NCBI RefSeq assembly: GCF_004403305.1
Contig: NZ_SOHE01000002.1
Coordinates: 1-51,299, forward strand
DNA from: Cryobacterium frigoriphilum
GTDB lineage: Bacteria; Actinomycetota; Actinomycetes; Actinomycetales; Microbacteriaceae
Reading direction: 5' to 3'
DNA: 51,299 nt
Below the pieces are notes generated by a model. It made no database searches, was not told the origin of the DNA, and was given only the letters and a program-made list of their open reading frames with translations. A program made the position numbers and the translations under genes. Each line of letters starts with the position of its first letter. Positions within the stretch are counted from its first letter, which is position 1. This document shows, in pieces, positions 24,518 through 35,156 of this stretch.

Positions 24518-25357
24518 ATGGCTATTCGTAAGTACAAGCCCACGACCCCGGGTCGTCGCGGTTCCTCCGTTGCCGACTTCGCGGAAATCACCCGTTCGAC
24601 CCCGGAAAAGTCGCTGCTTCGGCCGCTCTCCAAGACCGGTGGACGTAACAACCAGGGGCGCATCACGACTCGTCACATCGGTGGTGGCCACAAGCGCCAG
24701 TACCGCGTGATCGACTTCAAGCGCAACGACAAGGATGGCGTCAACGCTCGCGTTGCCGAAATCGAGTACGACCCTAACCGCACGGCGCGCATCGCGCTCC
24801 TGCACTTCATTGACGGCACGAAGCGTTACATCATCGCGCCGAACAAGCTGGCACAGGGCGACATCATCGAGTCGGGCGCCGGGGCTGACATCAAGCCCGG
24901 CAACAACCTGCCGTTGAAGAACATCCCCACCGGTACCATCATTCACGCGATCGAGCTGCGTCCGGGTGGTGGCGCCAAGATGGCCCGCTCCGCCGGTTCG
25001 TCGGTTCGCCTCGTCGCGAAGGAAGGTGTCTACGCCCAGCTGCGTCTGCCCTCCGGCGAAATCCGCAACGTGGATGCTCGCTGCCGCGCAACGATCGGCG
25101 AGGTCGGCAACGCCGAGCAGTCGAACATCAACTGGGGCAAGGCCGGCCGTATGCGCTGGAAAGGCGTTCGCCCGACCGTTCGTGGTGTAGCCATGAACCC
25201 GGTGGACCACCCGCACGGTGGTGGTGAGGGTAAGACGTCCGGTGGACGTCACCCCGTCAGCCCGTGGGGCCAGAAGGAAGGGCGCACCCGCCACCCGAAC
25301 AAGGAAAGCGACAAGCTCATCGTTCGTCGCCGTACCGTCGGCAAGAAGCGTAAGTAG
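24518..25357 (+). CDS. rplB: 50S ribosomal protein L2
   Basis: The 279-residue L2 is needed for subunit joining and peptidyl transfer. The RNA-binding core ([15 protein letters not shown]), [17 protein letters not shown] with the essential His, and the basic C-terminus are all present. An AAAGGGATAA ribosome-binding stretch precedes the ATG. Confidence 0.98.
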   Translation: MAIRKYKPTTPGRRGSSVADFAEITRSTPEKSLLRPLSKTGGRNNQGRITTRHIGGGHKRQYRVIDFKRNDKDGVNARVAEIEYDPNRTARIALLHFIDGTKRYIIAPNKLAQGDIIESGAGADIKPGNNLPLKNIPTGTIIHAIELRPGGGAKMARSAGSSVRLVAKEGVYAQLRLPSGEIRNVDARCRATIGEVGNAEQSNINWGKAGRMRWKGVRPTVRGVAMNPVDHPHGGGEGKTSGGRHPVSPWGQKEGRTRHPNKESDKLIVRRRTVGKKRK

Positions 25358-25366
25358 GAGTAGACG

Positions 25367-25648
25367 ATGCCAAGAAGTCTTAAGAAAGGCCCTTTCGTTG
25401 ACGACCACCTGCTTCGCAAGGTGTTCGCGGCGAACGAAGCCAAGAGCAAGAACGTAATCAAGACCTGGTCGCGCCGCTCGATGATCATCCCCGACATGCT
25501 CGGACACACCATCGCAGTGCACGACGGTCGCAAGCACATCCCGGTGTTCGTCACCGAGAGCATGGTTGGGCACAAACTCGGCGAGTTTGCTCCCACCCGC
25601 ACCTTCCGTGGACACGTGAAGGATGACAAGAAGGGTCGTCGCCGCTAA
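25367..25648 (+). CDS. rpsS: 30S ribosomal protein S19
   Basis: The 93-residue S19 pairs with S13 in the 30S head. [18 protein letters not shown] and the [26 protein letters not shown] motifs are typical. It follows rplB by nine bases. Confidence 0.97.
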   Translation: MPRSLKKGPFVDDHLLRKVFAANEAKSKNVIKTWSRRSMIIPDMLGHTIAVHDGRKHIPVFVTESMVGHKLGEFAPTRTFRGHVKDDKKGRRR

Positions 25649-25673
25649 CGCGGTGACGTAAGGAGGAGAAGAA

Positions 25674-26039
25674 ATGGTGGAGTCGATCGCACGCGTGCGT
25701 CACATCCGCGTTACCCCCCAGAAGGCCCGTCGCGTCGTTGACATGATCCGCGGCAAGCAGGCGCAGGAAGCGCTGGGTATTCTCAAGTTCGCGCCCCAGG
25801 GCGCGTCCGATCCGGTGTACAAGCTGGTGGCCTCGGCCATCGCCAACGCCCGGGTCAAGGCGGATGCCGCCAACACGTACCTGGACGAGCAGGACCTGTA
25901 CATCAGCCGCGCATTCGTTGATGAGGGTACGACCCTCAAGCGTTTCCAGGCTCGTGCCCAGGGCCGCGCATTCGAAATCAAGAAGCGCACCAGCCACATC
26001 ACGGTTGTGCTCACCACTCCTGAGGAGGGGACGAAGTAA
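25674..26039 (+). CDS. rplV: 50S ribosomal protein L22
   Basis: The 121-residue L22 contributes a hairpin to the exit tunnel constriction and is a site of macrolide resistance changes. [21 protein letters not shown] and [22 protein letters not shown] motifs are seen. The ATG follows AGGAGGAGAAG. It overlaps rpsC by one base. Confidence 0.97.
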   Translation: MVESIARVRHIRVTPQKARRVVDMIRGKQAQEALGILKFAPQGASDPVYKLVASAIANARVKADAANTYLDEQDLYISRAFVDEGTTLKRFQARAQGRAFEIKKRTSHITVVLTTPEEGTK

Positions 26040-26809
26040 TGGGTCAGAAAGTAAACCCGTATGGCTTCCGTCTGGGAATCACGACCGACCACGTGTCGCG
26101 TTGGTTCTCTGACTCAACGAAGCCGGGACAGCGTTACGCCGACTTTGTCGCCGAAGACGTCAAGATCCGTCGCCTGCTCAGCACGAGCCTCGACCGCGCC
26201 GGCGTCAGCCGGATCGAAATCGAGCGCACCCGTGACCGCGTTCGCGTTGACATTCACACCGCCCGTCCGGGCATTGTGATCGGTCGCCGCGGCGCCGAGG
26301 CCGAGCGCATCCGCTCTGACCTCGAAAAGCTCACCGCCAAGCAGATCCAGCTGAACATCCTCGAGGTCAAAAACCCCGAGCAGGATGCCCAGCTGGTTGC
26401 CCAGGGCATTGCCGAGCAGCTCTCCGCTCGTGTGGCTTTCCGCCGCGCGATGCGTAAGGGCCTGCAGGGCGCTCAGCGCGCCGGAGCCAAGGGTGTTCGC
26501 ATCCAGGTTTCCGGTCGTCTGGGTGGCGCCGAGATGAGCCGCAGCGAGTTCTACCGCGAAGGTCGTGTGCCGCTGCACACGCTGCGCGCGAACATCGACT
26601 ACGGCTTCTACGAGGCCAAGACCACCTTCGGCCGCATCGGCGTGAAGGTCTGGATCTACAAGGGCGACATCACCAACAAGGAACTCGCTCGCGAGCAGGC
26701 CAACGCTAAGTCGTCCCGCCCCGAGCGTCGTGACGATCGACCGCGCCGTGCACCTCGTGCAGATGCTCCGGCAGCGGCCCCGGTCGCAGCAGGAGTTGAG
26801 GCTAAATAA
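26039..26809 (+). CDS. rpsC: 30S ribosomal protein S3
   Basis: The 256-residue S3 lies at the mRNA entry site. The KH domain ([15 protein letters not shown]) and the C-terminal half ([28 protein letters not shown]) are intact. The last ~45 residues are an Arg- then Ala/Pro-rich tail typical of actinobacteria. It is coupled to rplV and rplP by one-base overlaps. Confidence 0.97.
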   Translation: MGQKVNPYGFRLGITTDHVSRWFSDSTKPGQRYADFVAEDVKIRRLLSTSLDRAGVSRIEIERTRDRVRVDIHTARPGIVIGRRGAEAERIRSDLEKLTAKQIQLNILEVKNPEQDAQLVAQGIAEQLSARVAFRRAMRKGLQGAQRAGAKGVRIQVSGRLGGAEMSRSEFYREGRVPLHTLRANIDYGFYEAKTTFGRIGVKVWIYKGDITNKELAREQANAKSSRPERRDDRPRRAPRADAPAAAPVAAGVEAK

Positions 26810-27228
26810 TGTTGATTCCGCGTAGAGTCAAGCACCGCAAGCAGCACCACCCGGGCCGTTCCGGCCACGCAACCGGTGGTACCACGGTGTCGTTCGGTGA
26901 GTATGGCCTGCAGGCCCTCACCTCCGCCTATGTGACCAACCGTCAGATCGAGTCCGCTCGTATCGCGATGACGCGTCACATCAAGCGTGGTGGAAAGGTG
27001 TGGATCAACATCTACCCCGACCGCCCGCTGACGAAGAAGCCCGCCGAAACCCGCATGGGTTCCGGTAAGGGTTCGCCCGAGTGGTGGGTCGCCAACGTCA
27101 AGCCCGGACGCGTTCTGTTCGAGCTCAGCGGTGTCACCGAAGCCGTCGCCAAAGAGGCACTCACTCGTGCCATTCACAAACTGCCGCTCAAGGCACGCAT
27201 CATCAAGCGCGAGGAGGGCGACGCATAA
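26809..27228 (+). CDS. rplP: 50S ribosomal protein L16
   Basis: The 139-residue L16 helps place tRNA in the A site. [24 protein letters not shown] is typical at the start, and [19 protein letters not shown] carries the conserved loop. It overlaps rpsC and rpmC by one base each. Confidence 0.97.
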   Translation: MLIPRRVKHRKQHHPGRSGHATGGTTVSFGEYGLQALTSAYVTNRQIESARIAMTRHIKRGGKVWINIYPDRPLTKKPAETRMGSGKGSPEWWVANVKPGRVLFELSGVTEAVAKEALTRAIHKLPLKARIIKREEGDA

Positions 27229-27578
27229 TGGCGATCGGATCCAAGGAGCTCGCCTCAGTCGAGCTCGATACTTTTGACAACGGGCGTCTGTTCGATGAGC
27301 TGAAGAAGGCCAAGGAAGAGCTGTTCAACCTGCGCTTCCAGTCGGCCACCGGTCAGCTCGAGAGCCACGGCCGCCTGCGCGCCGTCAAGCGCGACATCGC
27401 TCGTATCTACACGGTTCTCCGTGAACGTGAGCTGGGCATTCGTGCCACTCCCGTTGCAGTCGAGGCTCCGGCCCAGGCCGACAAGAAGACCGAGAAGAAG
27501 ACCAAAAAGGCCAAGGCCGCCGAGGAATCCAGCACGGATGACGCGGCAGCCGAGGCTACCCCCACGAAGGAGGCCTAG
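27228..27578 (+). CDS. rpmC: 50S ribosomal protein L29 with long acidic/basic tail
   Basis: The 116-residue protein has a normal L29 core in residues 1-75 ([42 protein letters not shown] region), followed by ~40 residues rich in Lys, Glu and Ala. I place the start at the ATG 27228, which overlaps the rplP stop. L29 lies at the tunnel exit beside L23. The tail is an actinobacterial-type extension and probably disordered. Confidence 0.93.
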   Translation: MAIGSKELASVELDTFDNGRLFDELKKAKEELFNLRFQSATGQLESHGRLRAVKRDIARIYTVLRERELGIRATPVAVEAPAQADKKTEKKTKKAKAAEESSTDDAAAEATPTKEA

Positions 27579-27580
27579 TC

Positions 27581-27880
27581 ATGGCGAAGACTGACGGAAA
27601 GTCCGTTGAAGCCCCGGCCGAGGCTCTCGTCCGCGGCTACCGCAAGACCCTGCGCGGCATCGTCACCGGAAACAAGATGGACAAAACCATCATTGTCGAG
27701 GTCGAAGACCGCGTAAAGCACCCCCTGTACGGCAAGGTCATCCGCCGTACGTCCAAGCTGAAGGTTCACGACGAGGCAAACTCTGCCGGCGTCGGTGACT
27801 CGGTCCTGATCAGTGAAACTCGCCCGCTGAGCGCCACCAAGCGCTTTCGCCTGGTCGAGATTCTCGAGAAGGCCAAGTAA
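27581..27880 (+). CDS. rpsQ: 30S ribosomal protein S17
   Basis: The 99-residue S17 has a ~15-residue N-terminal extension before the OB-fold core ([22 protein letters not shown], then [29 protein letters not shown]). It binds 16S rRNA early in assembly. It starts two bases after rpmC. Confidence 0.96.
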   Translation: MAKTDGKSVEAPAEALVRGYRKTLRGIVTGNKMDKTIIVEVEDRVKHPLYGKVIRRTSKLKVHDEANSAGVGDSVLISETRPLSATKRFRLVEILEKAK

Positions 27881-27913
27881 GCCTCGCGCTTACTTGACAT
27901 AAGGAGTTAGAAA

Positions 27914-28282
27914 ATGCTTCAGCAGGAATCACGAGTCAAAGTTGCCGACAACACCGGTGCCAAGGAACTCCTGACCATCCGCGTTCTCGGTGGCTCCGGC
28001 CGTCGTTACGCCGGACTGGGCGACGTCATTGTCGCCACGGTCAAGGACGCCATCCCGGGCGGCAACGTCAAGAAGGGTGACATCGTCAAAGCTGTCATCG
28101 TTCGCACCAAGAAGGAGACCCGTCGTCCAGACGGTTCGTACATCAAGTTCGATGAGAACGCAGCAGTGATCTTGAAGGCTGACGGTGACCCCCGCGGCAC
28201 CCGAATCTTCGGACCGGTCGGTCGCGAACTTCGCGACAAGAAGTTCATGAAGATCATCTCGCTGGCACCGGAGGTTATTTAG
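27914..28282 (+). CDS. rplN: 50S ribosomal protein L14
   Basis: The 122-residue L14 forms an intersubunit bridge and is the docking site of Rsf[19 protein letters not shown] and the [27 protein letters not shown] end are characteristic. It opens the spc part of the cluster, 33 bases after rpsQ, with AAGGAG before the ATG. Confidence 0.98.
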   Translation: MLQQESRVKVADNTGAKELLTIRVLGGSGRRYAGLGDVIVATVKDAIPGGNVKKGDIVKAVIVRTKKETRRPDGSYIKFDENAAVILKADGDPRGTRIFGPVGRELRDKKFMKIISLAPEVI

Positions 28283-28284
28283 TC

Positions 28285-28647
28285 ATGGCAGCCCGTATCA
28301 AGAAGGGTGACCTCGTAGAGGTCATCACCGGCCGTACCCAGGCTCGCGGAGGCGACCGGGGCAAGCAGGGCAAGATCATCTCTGTTGACGTCGAGAAGAA
28401 CCGCGTGCTCGTTGAGGGCATCAACTTCGTGACCAAGCACGTACGTGTTGGTCAGACCCAGCGCGGCACGAAGACGGGTGGCATCGAGACCTTCGAAGCC
28501 GCCATCCACGTGTCCAACGTTGCGATCGTCGACCCGGAGACCAAGAAGCCGACTCGCGTTGGCTTCCGCCAGGAAGAGGTAACGAAGGACGGCGTCACGA
28601 AGACGGTCCGCATCCGTTACGCCAAGAAGTCAGGGAAGGACATCTGA
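28285..28647 (+). CDS. rplX: 50S ribosomal protein L24
   Basis: The 120-residue L24 initiates 50S assembly through its KOW motif ([28 protein letters not shown] region). The conserved [12 protein letters not shown] stretch follows. It is two bases after rplN and overlaps rplE by one base. Confidence 0.97.
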   Translation: MAARIKKGDLVEVITGRTQARGGDRGKQGKIISVDVEKNRVLVEGINFVTKHVRVGQTQRGTKTGGIETFEAAIHVSNVAIVDPETKKPTRVGFRQEEVTKDGVTKTVRIRYAKKSGKDI

Positions 28648-29246
28648 TGACTGACACTGCAGTTGTTACGGGCACTGCGCCCGTCAAAGCCCTGCCGCGC
28701 CTGAAGCAGAAGTACCGCGACGAACTGTCCGCGAAACTGTCCGAGGAACTCGGCTTCACCAACGTGCACCGCATCCCGACCCTGACGAAGATTGTCGTCA
28801 ACATGGGTGTCGGAGAAGCGGCTCGCGATGGCAAGGTCATGGATGGTGCGGTTTCCGACCTCACCAAGATCACCGGCCAGAAGCCGCAGGTCACCAAGGC
28901 ACGCAAGTCCATCGCGCAGTTCAAACTGCGTGAGGGCCAGCCCATTGGCGCGCACGTCACCCTGCGTGGCGACCGCATGTGGGAGTTCCTTGACCGCTTG
29001 CTGAGCCTTGCTCTTCCGCGTATCCGCGACTTCCGCGGCCTCTCGGACAAGCAGTTCGATGGTGCGGGCAACTACACCTTCGGTCTGACCGAGCAGGTCA
29101 TGTTCCACGAAATCGACCAAGACCGCATCGACCGCGTTCGCGGCATGGACATCACCGTTGTGACGACCGCCAAGAACAACGAAGAGGGTCGCGCGCTGCT
29201 CAAGGCGCTCGGTTTCCCGTTCAAGACGGCCGAAAACACCAAGTAG
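28647..29246 (+). CDS. rplE: 50S ribosomal protein L5
   Basis: The 199-residue L5 binds 5S rRNA and contacts the P-site tRNA. Typical motifs are [27 protein letters not shown] and [10 protein letters not shown]. The first ~18 residues are an extension. After it comes a 149-base gap where many genomes have rpsN. Confidence 0.97.
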   Translation: MTDTAVVTGTAPVKALPRLKQKYRDELSAKLSEELGFTNVHRIPTLTKIVVNMGVGEAARDGKVMDGAVSDLTKITGQKPQVTKARKSIAQFKLREGQPIGAHVTLRGDRMWEFLDRLLSLALPRIRDFRGLSDKQFDGAGNYTFGLTEQVMFHEIDQDRIDRVRGMDITVVTTAKNNEEGRALLKALGFPFKTAENTK

Positions 29247-29260
29247 TCTTGGTTCTTTGG

Positions 29261-29332
29261 GCGGTAGTTCCTTCGGGAACTGCTTAACCCGCACGTTTTT
29301 CACCCCGGGGGCCGGTCAACCGACCGGCCCCC
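29261..29332 (+). terminator. Two hairpins in the gap between rplE and rpsH
   Basis: AGTTCC (29266-29271) pairs with GGAACT (29276-29281) around TTCG. Further on, GGGGGCCGGTC (29307-29317) pairs perfectly with GACCGGCCCCC (29322-29332) around a 4-base loop. No long T run follows, so partial attenuation or RNA processing is as likely as full termination. Confidence 0.65.
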
Positions 29333-29395
29333 TCACCACCACAGGTCGCCATCCTTGTAACGGGTGCGCGAAACCAGGCGAGAAAGGCACCACAA

Positions 29396-29794
29396 ATGAC
29401 AATGACAGATCCGGTCGCAGACATGCTGACCAGACTGCGCAACGCGAACTCGGCATACCACGACACCGTGTCCATGCCGCATAGCAAATTGAAAGCGCAC
29501 ATCGCAGACATCCTCAAGGCCCAGGGATACATTTCCGCTTGGGACGTCAAGGATGCAACCGTTGGCAAGACCCTCACGCTCGACCTGAAGTTCGGTCCGA
29601 ACCGTGAGCGTTCCATCAAGGGCATCAAGCGGGTTTCCAAGCCCGGCCTGCGCGTGTACGCCAAGTCCACAGAGATCCCCACGGTTCTCGGCGGCCTCGG
29701 CGTAGCCATCCTGTCCACCTCCAGCGGTCTGCTCACCGACCGCCAGGCAGAGAAGAAGGGCGTAGGCGGAGAAGTTCTCGCCTACGTGTGGTAA
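29396..29794 (+). CDS. rpsH: 30S ribosomal protein S8
   Basis: The 132-residue S8 binds the central domain of 16S rRNA and in E. coli represses the spc operon. [21 protein letters not shown] and the C-terminal [26 protein letters not shown] are typical. It is preceded by AGAAAGG. It normally follows rpsN, which is missing here. Confidence 0.97.
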   Translation: MTMTDPVADMLTRLRNANSAYHDTVSMPHSKLKAHIADILKAQGYISAWDVKDATVGKTLTLDLKFGPNRERSIKGIKRVSKPGLRVYAKSTEIPTVLGGLGVAILSTSSGLLTDRQAEKKGVGGEVLAYVW

Positions 29795-29800
29795 CCCGCA

Positions 29801-30337
29801 ATGTCACGTATTGGAAGACTGCCCATCCTGATCCCCGCCGGGGTCACGGTCGTCGCTGACGGCCAGGCCGTTTCGGTCAAGGGTCCCAAGGGCGAGCTCG
29901 CGCTCGTCGTTGCGAACCCGATCGAGGTCAAGGTCGAAGACGGTCACGTACTGGTCTCCCGTCCCAATGACGAGCGCGTTTCGCGTTCGCTGCACGGACT
30001 GACCCGCACGCTGATCAACAACCAGATCATCGGAGTGACCGTCGGTTACTCCAAGGGTCTCGAAATCGTCGGTACCGGTTACCGCGCGGCGCAGAAGGGC
30101 ACCTCCGTTGAGTTCGCCCTTGGCTTCTCGCACCCGGTCGTCGTTGAGCCGCCCGTTGGAATCGTTTTGACCGTGGAGAGCGTCAACAAGCTCACGGTCA
30201 GCGGCATCGACAAGCAGGCCGTCGGCGAGGTCGCCGCCAACATCCGTAAGATTCGCAAGCCTGAGCCCTACAAGGGCAAGGGTGTGCGTTACGCCGGCGA
30301 GATTGTTCGCCGCAAGGCCGGAAAGAGTGGTAAGTAA
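29801..30337 (+). CDS. rplF: 50S ribosomal protein L6
   Basis: The 178-residue L6 lies near the factor-binding site. MSRIGRLPI at the start, the [19 protein letters not shown] centre and [18 protein letters not shown] near the end are characteristic. It is six bases after rpsH and two before rplR. Confidence 0.97.
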   Translation: MSRIGRLPILIPAGVTVVADGQAVSVKGPKGELALVVANPIEVKVEDGHVLVSRPNDERVSRSLHGLTRTLINNQIIGVTVGYSKGLEIVGTGYRAAQKGTSVEFALGFSHPVVVEPPVGIVLTVESVNKLTVSGIDKQAVGEVAANIRKIRKPEPYKGKGVRYAGEIVRRKAGKSGK

Positions 30338-30339
30338 CC

Positions 30340-30711
30340 ATGGGTCTCGGAACTAGAGGTAAGAGCAAGACCGCTGCCCGCGGACGTCGTCACACTCGTC
30401 TTCGCAAGAAGATCGAGGGCACCGCGCTTCGTCCGCGCCTGGTCGTCACCCGTTCGGCCCGTCACGTATTCGTGCAGGTTGTCGACGACAGCAAGGGCTT
30501 CACCCTTGCGTCGGCATCCACGCTCGAAGCTGACATGCGCACGTTCGACGGTGACAAGACCGCCAAGGCCCGCAAGGTCGGTGAGCTCGTCGCCGAGCGT
30601 GCGAAAGCAGCCGGAATCGAAGCCGTTGTATTTGACCGTGGTGGCAGCAAGTACGCAGGACGCGTCGCAGCCATCGCCGATGGAGCTCGAGAGGGTGGAT
30701 TGAACCTGTGA
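30340..30711 (+). CDS. rplR: 50S ribosomal protein L18
   Basis: The 123-residue L18 carries 5S rRNA into the large subunit together with L5. The basic N-terminus, [18 protein letters not shown] and the C-terminal [26 protein letters not shown] are typical. It overlaps rpsE by four bases. Confidence 0.97.
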   Translation: MGLGTRGKSKTAARGRRHTRLRKKIEGTALRPRLVVTRSARHVFVQVVDDSKGFTLASASTLEADMRTFDGDKTAKARKVGELVAERAKAAGIEAVVFDRGGSKYAGRVAAIADGAREGGLNL

Positions 30712-31415
30712 GCACTGACAAGATCGAAACCACAGCGCCCGTCGCTGCCGTTGCTGAGGCACCGGTTGAGACTGCTGCATCCACGACCCCGCCGCAGAGC
30801 GAGCCCCGCGAGGCTCGTCGTGGTGGACGTGAGCGCAACCCCAACAAGGACCGCGGAAGCCGCGATGCCGACAAGAGCCAGTTCCTGGAGCGCGTCGTCA
30901 CCATCAACCGGGTGTCCAAGGTCGTCAAGGGTGGTCGTCGCTTCAGCTTCACCGCACTGGTTGTTGTCGGAGACGGCAACGGACTGGTCGGCGTTGGCTA
31001 CGGCAAGGCCCGCGAGGTGCCCACGGCTATCTCCAAGGGCGTCGAGGAAGCGAAGAAGAACTTCTTCCGCGTTCCCCGCGTTGGCCTGACCATCCCGCAC
31101 CCCGTACAGGGTGAGGCCGCAGCCGGCGTTGTGCTGCTGCGTCCGGCCGCTGCAGGTACCGGCGTTATCGCCGGTGGCCCCGTGCGCGCCGTACTCGAGT
31201 GCGCCGGTATCCACGATGTGCTGAGCAAGTCGCTCGGTTCCTCGAACACCATCAACATCGTGCACGCCACGGTCGAAGCACTGCACCAGCTCGAAGAGCC
31301 GCGTGCGGTTGCTGCTCGTCGTGGCCTCGCGTACGAAGACGTGGCTCCGGCCCGTTTTCTGCGTGCCGATGCCGCTGCGGCAGCTGCTGCAGCAACCGCA
31401 AAGGCAGGTGCCTGA
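30708..31415 (+). CDS. rpsE: 30S ribosomal protein S5 with terminal extensions
   Basis: The 235-residue S5 is longer than the ~165 residues of E. coli S5 because of a ~55-residue charged N-terminal extension and an Ala-rich tail. The core ([23 protein letters not shown] region, [31 protein letters not shown]) is intact. S5 guards decoding accuracy at the mRNA entry. The GTG start overlaps the rplR stop. Confidence 0.96.
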   Translation: MSTDKIETTAPVAAVAEAPVETAASTTPPQSEPREARRGGRERNPNKDRGSRDADKSQFLERVVTINRVSKVVKGGRRFSFTALVVVGDGNGLVGVGYGKAREVPTAISKGVEEAKKNFFRVPRVGLTIPHPVQGEAAAGVVLLRPAAAGTGVIAGGPVRAVLECAGIHDVLSKSLGSSNTINIVHATVEALHQLEEPRAVAARRGLAYEDVAPARFLRADAAAAAAAATAKAGA

Positions 31416-31597
31416 TGGCTCAGTTGAGGATCACGCAGATCAAGTCCAAAATTAGTGAGAAGCAGAACCAGCGCGACACGCTTCGCAGCCTGGGTCTCCG
31501 ACGCATTGGCGCCGTCACGATCCGCGAGGACAACTCGCAGAACCGTGGCTACGTCAACACCGTCGCTCACCTCGTCAAGGTCGAGGAGATTGACTAA
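31415..31597 (+). CDS. rpmD: 50S ribosomal protein L30
   Basis: The 60-residue L30 starts at the ATG 31415 in a TGATG overlap with rps[21 protein letters not shown] and [15 protein letters not shown] are typical of the family. Many bacteria lack L30, but it is normal in actinobacteria. It overlaps rplO by one base. Confidence 0.95.
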   Translation: MAQLRITQIKSKISEKQNQRDTLRSLGLRRIGAVTIREDNSQNRGYVNTVAHLVKVEEID

Positions 31598-32157
31598 TGG
31601 CTGACGAAAAGGAAGCTGTAACAACAGCTACGCCCGCCAAGAAGGCAGCCCCCAAGGCCGCCAAGTCCACTGCGGCTAAGGCTCCGGCCAAGGCCAAGGC
31701 TGCGCCGGCCGAGGCCCGCGAGCAGGTCCTGAAGGTACACCACCTTCGCCCCGCTCCCGGTGCCAAGAAGTCGCGCATGCGCGTGGGCCGTGGTGAAGGA
31801 TCCAAGGGTAAGACCGCGGGTCGTGGAACCAAGGGTACGAAGGCGCGCTACACAGTGCGCGTCGGCTTCGAGGGTGGGCAGATGCCTCTGCACATGCGCA
31901 CCCCGAAACTGCGCGGATTCAAGAACCCGTTCCGCGTTGAGTACCAGGTCGTGAACATTGACCGTTTGGCCGAGTTGTACCCCAACGGCGGCGATGTCAC
32001 CATCGCCGATCTCGTTGCCAAGGGTGCGGTTCGCGACAACGAAAAGGTCAAGGTTCTCGGTAACGGTGACATTACGGTTAAGCTGACTGTTGCAGTCGAT
32101 AAGGTCTCGAGCTCAGCTGAGCAGAAGATCGTCGCCGCAGGTGGCTCTGTCAAGTAA
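31597..32157 (+). CDS. rplO: 50S ribosomal protein L15 with Ala/Lys-rich N-terminus
   Basis: The 186-residue protein has a ~40-residue Ala/Lys-rich extension before the L15 core ([46 protein letters not shown]). L15 is a late large-subunit assembly protein. The extension is absent from most L15 proteins and is compositionally like those of L29 and S5 here. Confidence 0.95.
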   Translation: MADEKEAVTTATPAKKAAPKAAKSTAAKAPAKAKAAPAEAREQVLKVHHLRPAPGAKKSRMRVGRGEGSKGKTAGRGTKGTKARYTVRVGFEGGQMPLHMRTPKLRGFKNPFRVEYQVVNIDRLAELYPNGGDVTIADLVAKGAVRDNEKVKVLGNGDITVKLTVAVDKVSSSAEQKIVAAGGSVK

Positions 32158-32169
32158 GTCCTAGACGCT

Positions 32170-32234
32170 GGTCGAGCTTGTCGAGACCACCTTTCGAGTA
32201 AATCGTTGGTGTGGACTCGGCAAGCTCGATTCAC
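32170..32234. repeat. Dispersed TCTCGACAAGCTCGA-type repeat, inverted pair before secY
   Basis: GGTCGAGCTTGTCGAGACCAC starts at 32170, and a degenerate opposite copy (ACTCGGCAAGCTCGATTCAC) occupies 32215-32234. They can pair to form a hairpin between rplO and secY. Related single copies occur at 35121-35141 and 41481-41502. Confidence 0.75.
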
Positions 32235-32255
32235 GTTAATAACTGGAGGCCTTTG

Positions 32256-33578
32256 TTGTTTAGCGCCATAGCGCGGATATTCCGCACGCCTGACCTTCGC
32301 AAGAAGATCGGCTTCACCCTGGGCATCATTGCTCTGTTCCGTCTGGGCTCGTTCATTCCCGCCCCATTCGTGGACTTCGGCAACGTGCAGGCCTGTCTCG
32401 CGGCTAACCAGGGGGCCAGCGGCCTCTATGAGCTCGTCAACCTCTTCAGTGGTGGCGCGCTCCTGCAACTCTCGGTCTTTGCACTCGGAATCATGCCGTA
32501 CATCACGGCCTCGATCATCGTGCAGCTGCTGCGGGTTGTCATCCCCCACTTCGACACCCTCTACAAGGAGGGTGCGTCGGGTCAGAGCACACTGACCCAG
32601 TACACGCGCTACCTGACGATCGCCCTCGGCCTGCTGCAGTCGACCACGCTGATCACGGTGGCCAGAAGCGGCGCGCTGTTCGGAACATCCGCCAGCGCCG
32701 AATGCTCGGCCCTGATCACCAACGATGCCTGGTACGCCATCATGCTCATGGTCATCACCATGACCGCCGGCACCGGCGTCATCATGTGGATGGGCGAGCT
32801 CGTCACCGAGCGCGGCATCGGCAACGGCATGTCGCTGCTCATCTTCACCTCGATCGCCGCACTCTTCCCCGGCTCGCTGATGTCCATCGGCCAGCAGCAG
32901 GGAATCGACGTGCTGCTGATCGTGGTCGCGGTCGGATTGCTCGTGGTCATGGCGGTCGTCTTCGTTGAACAATCGCAGCGCCGCGTTCCTGTGCAGTACG
33001 CCAAGCGGATGGTCGGCCGCCGCACGTACGGCGGCAACAATACGTACATCCCGATCAAGGTCAACATGGCCGGCGTGATCCCCGTGATCTTCGCCTCGTC
33101 GCTGCTCTACCTGCCGGCCCTGATCGCCCAGTTCAACCAGCCCGCCGCCGGCCAGGAGCCCGCCGCCTGGGTCACCTGGGTCACCAACAACCTCACTTCG
33201 GGCGACAACCCGCTGTACATGCTGATGTACTTCCTGCTGATCATCGGCTTCACGTACTTCTACGTTGCGATCACCTTCAACCCCGAAGAGGTCGCCGACA
33301 ACATGAAGAAGTACGGCGGATTCATCCCCGGCATCCGTGCCGGCCGCCCGACGGCTGAATACCTCGACTACGTGCTGACGCGCATCACGCTGCCCGGATC
33401 GATCTACCTCGGCCTCATCGCGCTCATCCCGCTGCTCGCCTTCAGCGTCATCGGCGCCGACCAGAACTTCCCCTTCGGCGGAGCCAGTATCCTGATCGTG
33501 GTCGGTGTTGGACTGGAGACAGTCAAACAGATCGACTCACAGCTGCAGCAACGACACTACGAGGGACTTCTCCGATGA
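32256..33578 (+). CDS. secY: Protein translocase subunit SecY
   Basis: The 440-residue protein has the ten transmembrane segments of SecY, the channel of the Sec translocon, and the conserved [16 protein letters not shown] plug-side region and [22 protein letters not shown] loop. Two TTG codons (32253, 32256) precede [20 protein letters not shown] prefer 32256 because GGAGG at 32245-32249 is then six bases away. The frame is open further upstream, but that part crosses the repeat. It overlaps adk by four bases. Confidence 0.95.
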   Translation: MFSAIARIFRTPDLRKKIGFTLGIIALFRLGSFIPAPFVDFGNVQACLAANQGASGLYELVNLFSGGALLQLSVFALGIMPYITASIIVQLLRVVIPHFDTLYKEGASGQSTLTQYTRYLTIALGLLQSTTLITVARSGALFGTSASAECSALITNDAWYAIMLMVITMTAGTGVIMWMGELVTERGIGNGMSLLIFTSIAALFPGSLMSIGQQQGIDVLLIVVAVGLLVVMAVVFVEQSQRRVPVQYAKRMVGRRTYGGNNTYIPIKVNMAGVIPVIFASSLLYLPALIAQFNQPAAGQEPAAWVTWVTNNLTSGDNPLYMLMYFLLIIGFTYFYVAITFNPEEVADNMKKYGGFIPGIRAGRPTAEYLDYVLTRITLPGSIYLGLIALIPLLAFSVIGADQNFPFGGASILIVVGVGLETVKQIDSQLQQRHYEGLLR

Positions 33579-34171
33579 CGCGACTTCTCCTGATCGGCCC
33601 GCCTGGCGCGGGCAAAGGCACCCAGGCCACCGAGCTTGCCGAGGCCTTTGGCATTCCAGCCATCTCCACGGGCGATATCTTTCGCTACAACGTGAAGAAC
33701 GAAACGCCGCTCGGCCTCCAGGCCAAAGCGTTCATGGATGCCGGCGAGTACGTTCCCGACTCCCTGACCAACGCGATCGTCGAAGATCGTCTGCAGGAAG
33801 CGGATGCCGCCCCCGGCTTTCTGCTCGACGGCTACCCGCGCACCACGGATCAGGTTGCCGAACTCGACCGCCTGCTGCAGGCATCCGGTACCGCGCTCGA
33901 CGTGGTCGTGCTCATCGTGGCCGACACCGACGAGGTCGTCAGCCGACTGCTCAAGCGTGCCGCCGAGCAGGGTCGCGCCGACGACACGGCCGACGTGATT
34001 CGTCACCGCCTGGCCGTCTACGAAGAGCAGACCGCTCCGCTCATCGACGTGTACAGCGCGCGGGGCCTCGTCGTCACCGTTGACGGTCTCGGCGCCGTCG
34101 CGACGGTGACCGGGCGCATCCTTGACGCATTGGCCGAGCGCGGACTGCGCCCGCCGGTCGCCAGCAAATAG
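33575..34171 (+). CDS. adk: Adenylate kinase
   Basis: The 198-residue enzyme interconverts ATP + AMP and 2 ADP. The P-loop [11 protein letters not shown] (8-18), the AMP-binding STGDIFR and the DGYPRT motif are intact. The LID is short and lacks the zinc-binding Cys set, as in other actinobacterial short-form enzymes. It starts in an ATGA overlap with secY, the classic secY-adk-map order. Confidence 0.96.
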   Translation: MTRLLLIGPPGAGKGTQATELAEAFGIPAISTGDIFRYNVKNETPLGLQAKAFMDAGEYVPDSLTNAIVEDRLQEADAAPGFLLDGYPRTTDQVAELDRLLQASGTALDVVVLIVADTDEVVSRLLKRAAEQGRADDTADVIRHRLAVYEEQTAPLIDVYSARGLVVTVDGLGAVATVTGRILDALAERGLRPPVASK

Positions 34172-34247
34172 CACCTGTTGTTCTGAATTACTTGGCTCCA
34201 ACCGAGCCAATCGCATCGAGATAGTTAGTTTGTGGGAACCCTTTAAT

Positions 34248-35078
34248 ATGAGCCTTCGTCGCTCGATTTACAAAAACCCTGCCCAGTTGCGCCTCATGGT
34301 GGCGCCCGGTCTGGCCACGGCGGCATCACTCGCCGCGGCCAGGGCGGCAATGGTAGTGGGGGCAACGACACTGGATCTGGATGCCGCCGCCGAGGCCGCA
34401 ATTGTGGCCCTCGGCGGCAAACCCAACTTCAAGCTCGAGACCGGCTACCACCACACCGTGTGCGCCTCGGTCAACGATGAGGTCGTGCACGGAATTCCGA
34501 CCGGCCGGGTACTCGCGGCCGGCGACATCGTGTCGATCGACAGCGGAGCGATCATCGAGGGCTGGAACGGCGACGCCGCATTCACCTTCGTGATTCCCGA
34601 CCCGAACCGGCCCGAGATCGTCGCCGAACGGGAACTGCTCTCGCACGTGACCGAGCAGTCGCTCTGGCACGGCATTGCCCGCCTCGCCACTGCGCGTCAC
34701 CTCAACGAGGTCGGCGACGCCATCGAGGACTACGTCGAGTCTCAGGGCACGTACGGAATTCTCACGGACTACGTCGGTCACGGCATCGGCCGCAGCATGC
34801 ACGAGGCTCCGCCGGTGTTCAACTACCGCGTACGACCGAAGGGCCCCGACGTGAAGCCGGGCCTGGTCGTGGCGATCGAGCCGATGGTCGTCATGGGCGA
34901 CATCGAAACGTACACGAAAGACGACGACTGGACCGTTGCCACGAGCGACGGCCTCGCCGCCGCCCACTGGGAGCACAGCATCGCCGTGCACAAGGACGGC
35001 ATCTGGGTGCTGACCGCCGAAGACGGCGGCGCCGCCGGCCTCGCCCAGTTCGGCATCACGCCGGTCCCGATCCCGTAA
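34248..35078 (+). CDS. map: Methionine aminopeptidase, type I
   Basis: The 276-residue metalloenzyme removes N-terminal Met from new proteins. The five metal ligands can be assigned: Asp in VSIDSGA, Asp in WNGDAAF, His in GHGIGRSMHE, Glu in AIEPM and Glu in WEHS. The ATG at 34248 has GGGAACC before it; the open frame further upstream overlaps adk and is not used. In most actinobacteria map is followed by infA, but here the mannitol locus intervenes. Confidence 0.95.
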   Translation: MSLRRSIYKNPAQLRLMVAPGLATAASLAAARAAMVVGATTLDLDAAAEAAIVALGGKPNFKLETGYHHTVCASVNDEVVHGIPTGRVLAAGDIVSIDSGAIIEGWNGDAAFTFVIPDPNRPEIVAERELLSHVTEQSLWHGIARLATARHLNEVGDAIEDYVESQGTYGILTDYVGHGIGRSMHEAPPVFNYRVRPKGPDVKPGLVVAIEPMVVMGDIETYTKDDDWTVATSDGLAAAHWEHSIAVHKDGIWVLTAEDGGAAGLAQFGITPVPIP

Positions 35079-35120
35079 CACGGTTACCGTCCACGCTCCG
35101 TGGCAGCGGATGCCGAGGGT

Positions 35121-35141
35121 GTCTCGACAAGCTCGACAACC
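35121..35141. repeat. TCTCGACAAGCTCGA dispersed repeat between map and mtlR
   Basis: GTCTCGACAAGCTCGACAACC lies in the 78-base convergent gap between map and mtlR. It has internal dyad symmetry (TCGA...TCGA) and matches the elements near 32170 and 41481. Confidence 0.7.
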
Positions 35142-35156
35142 GACATCGCGGGCCGG

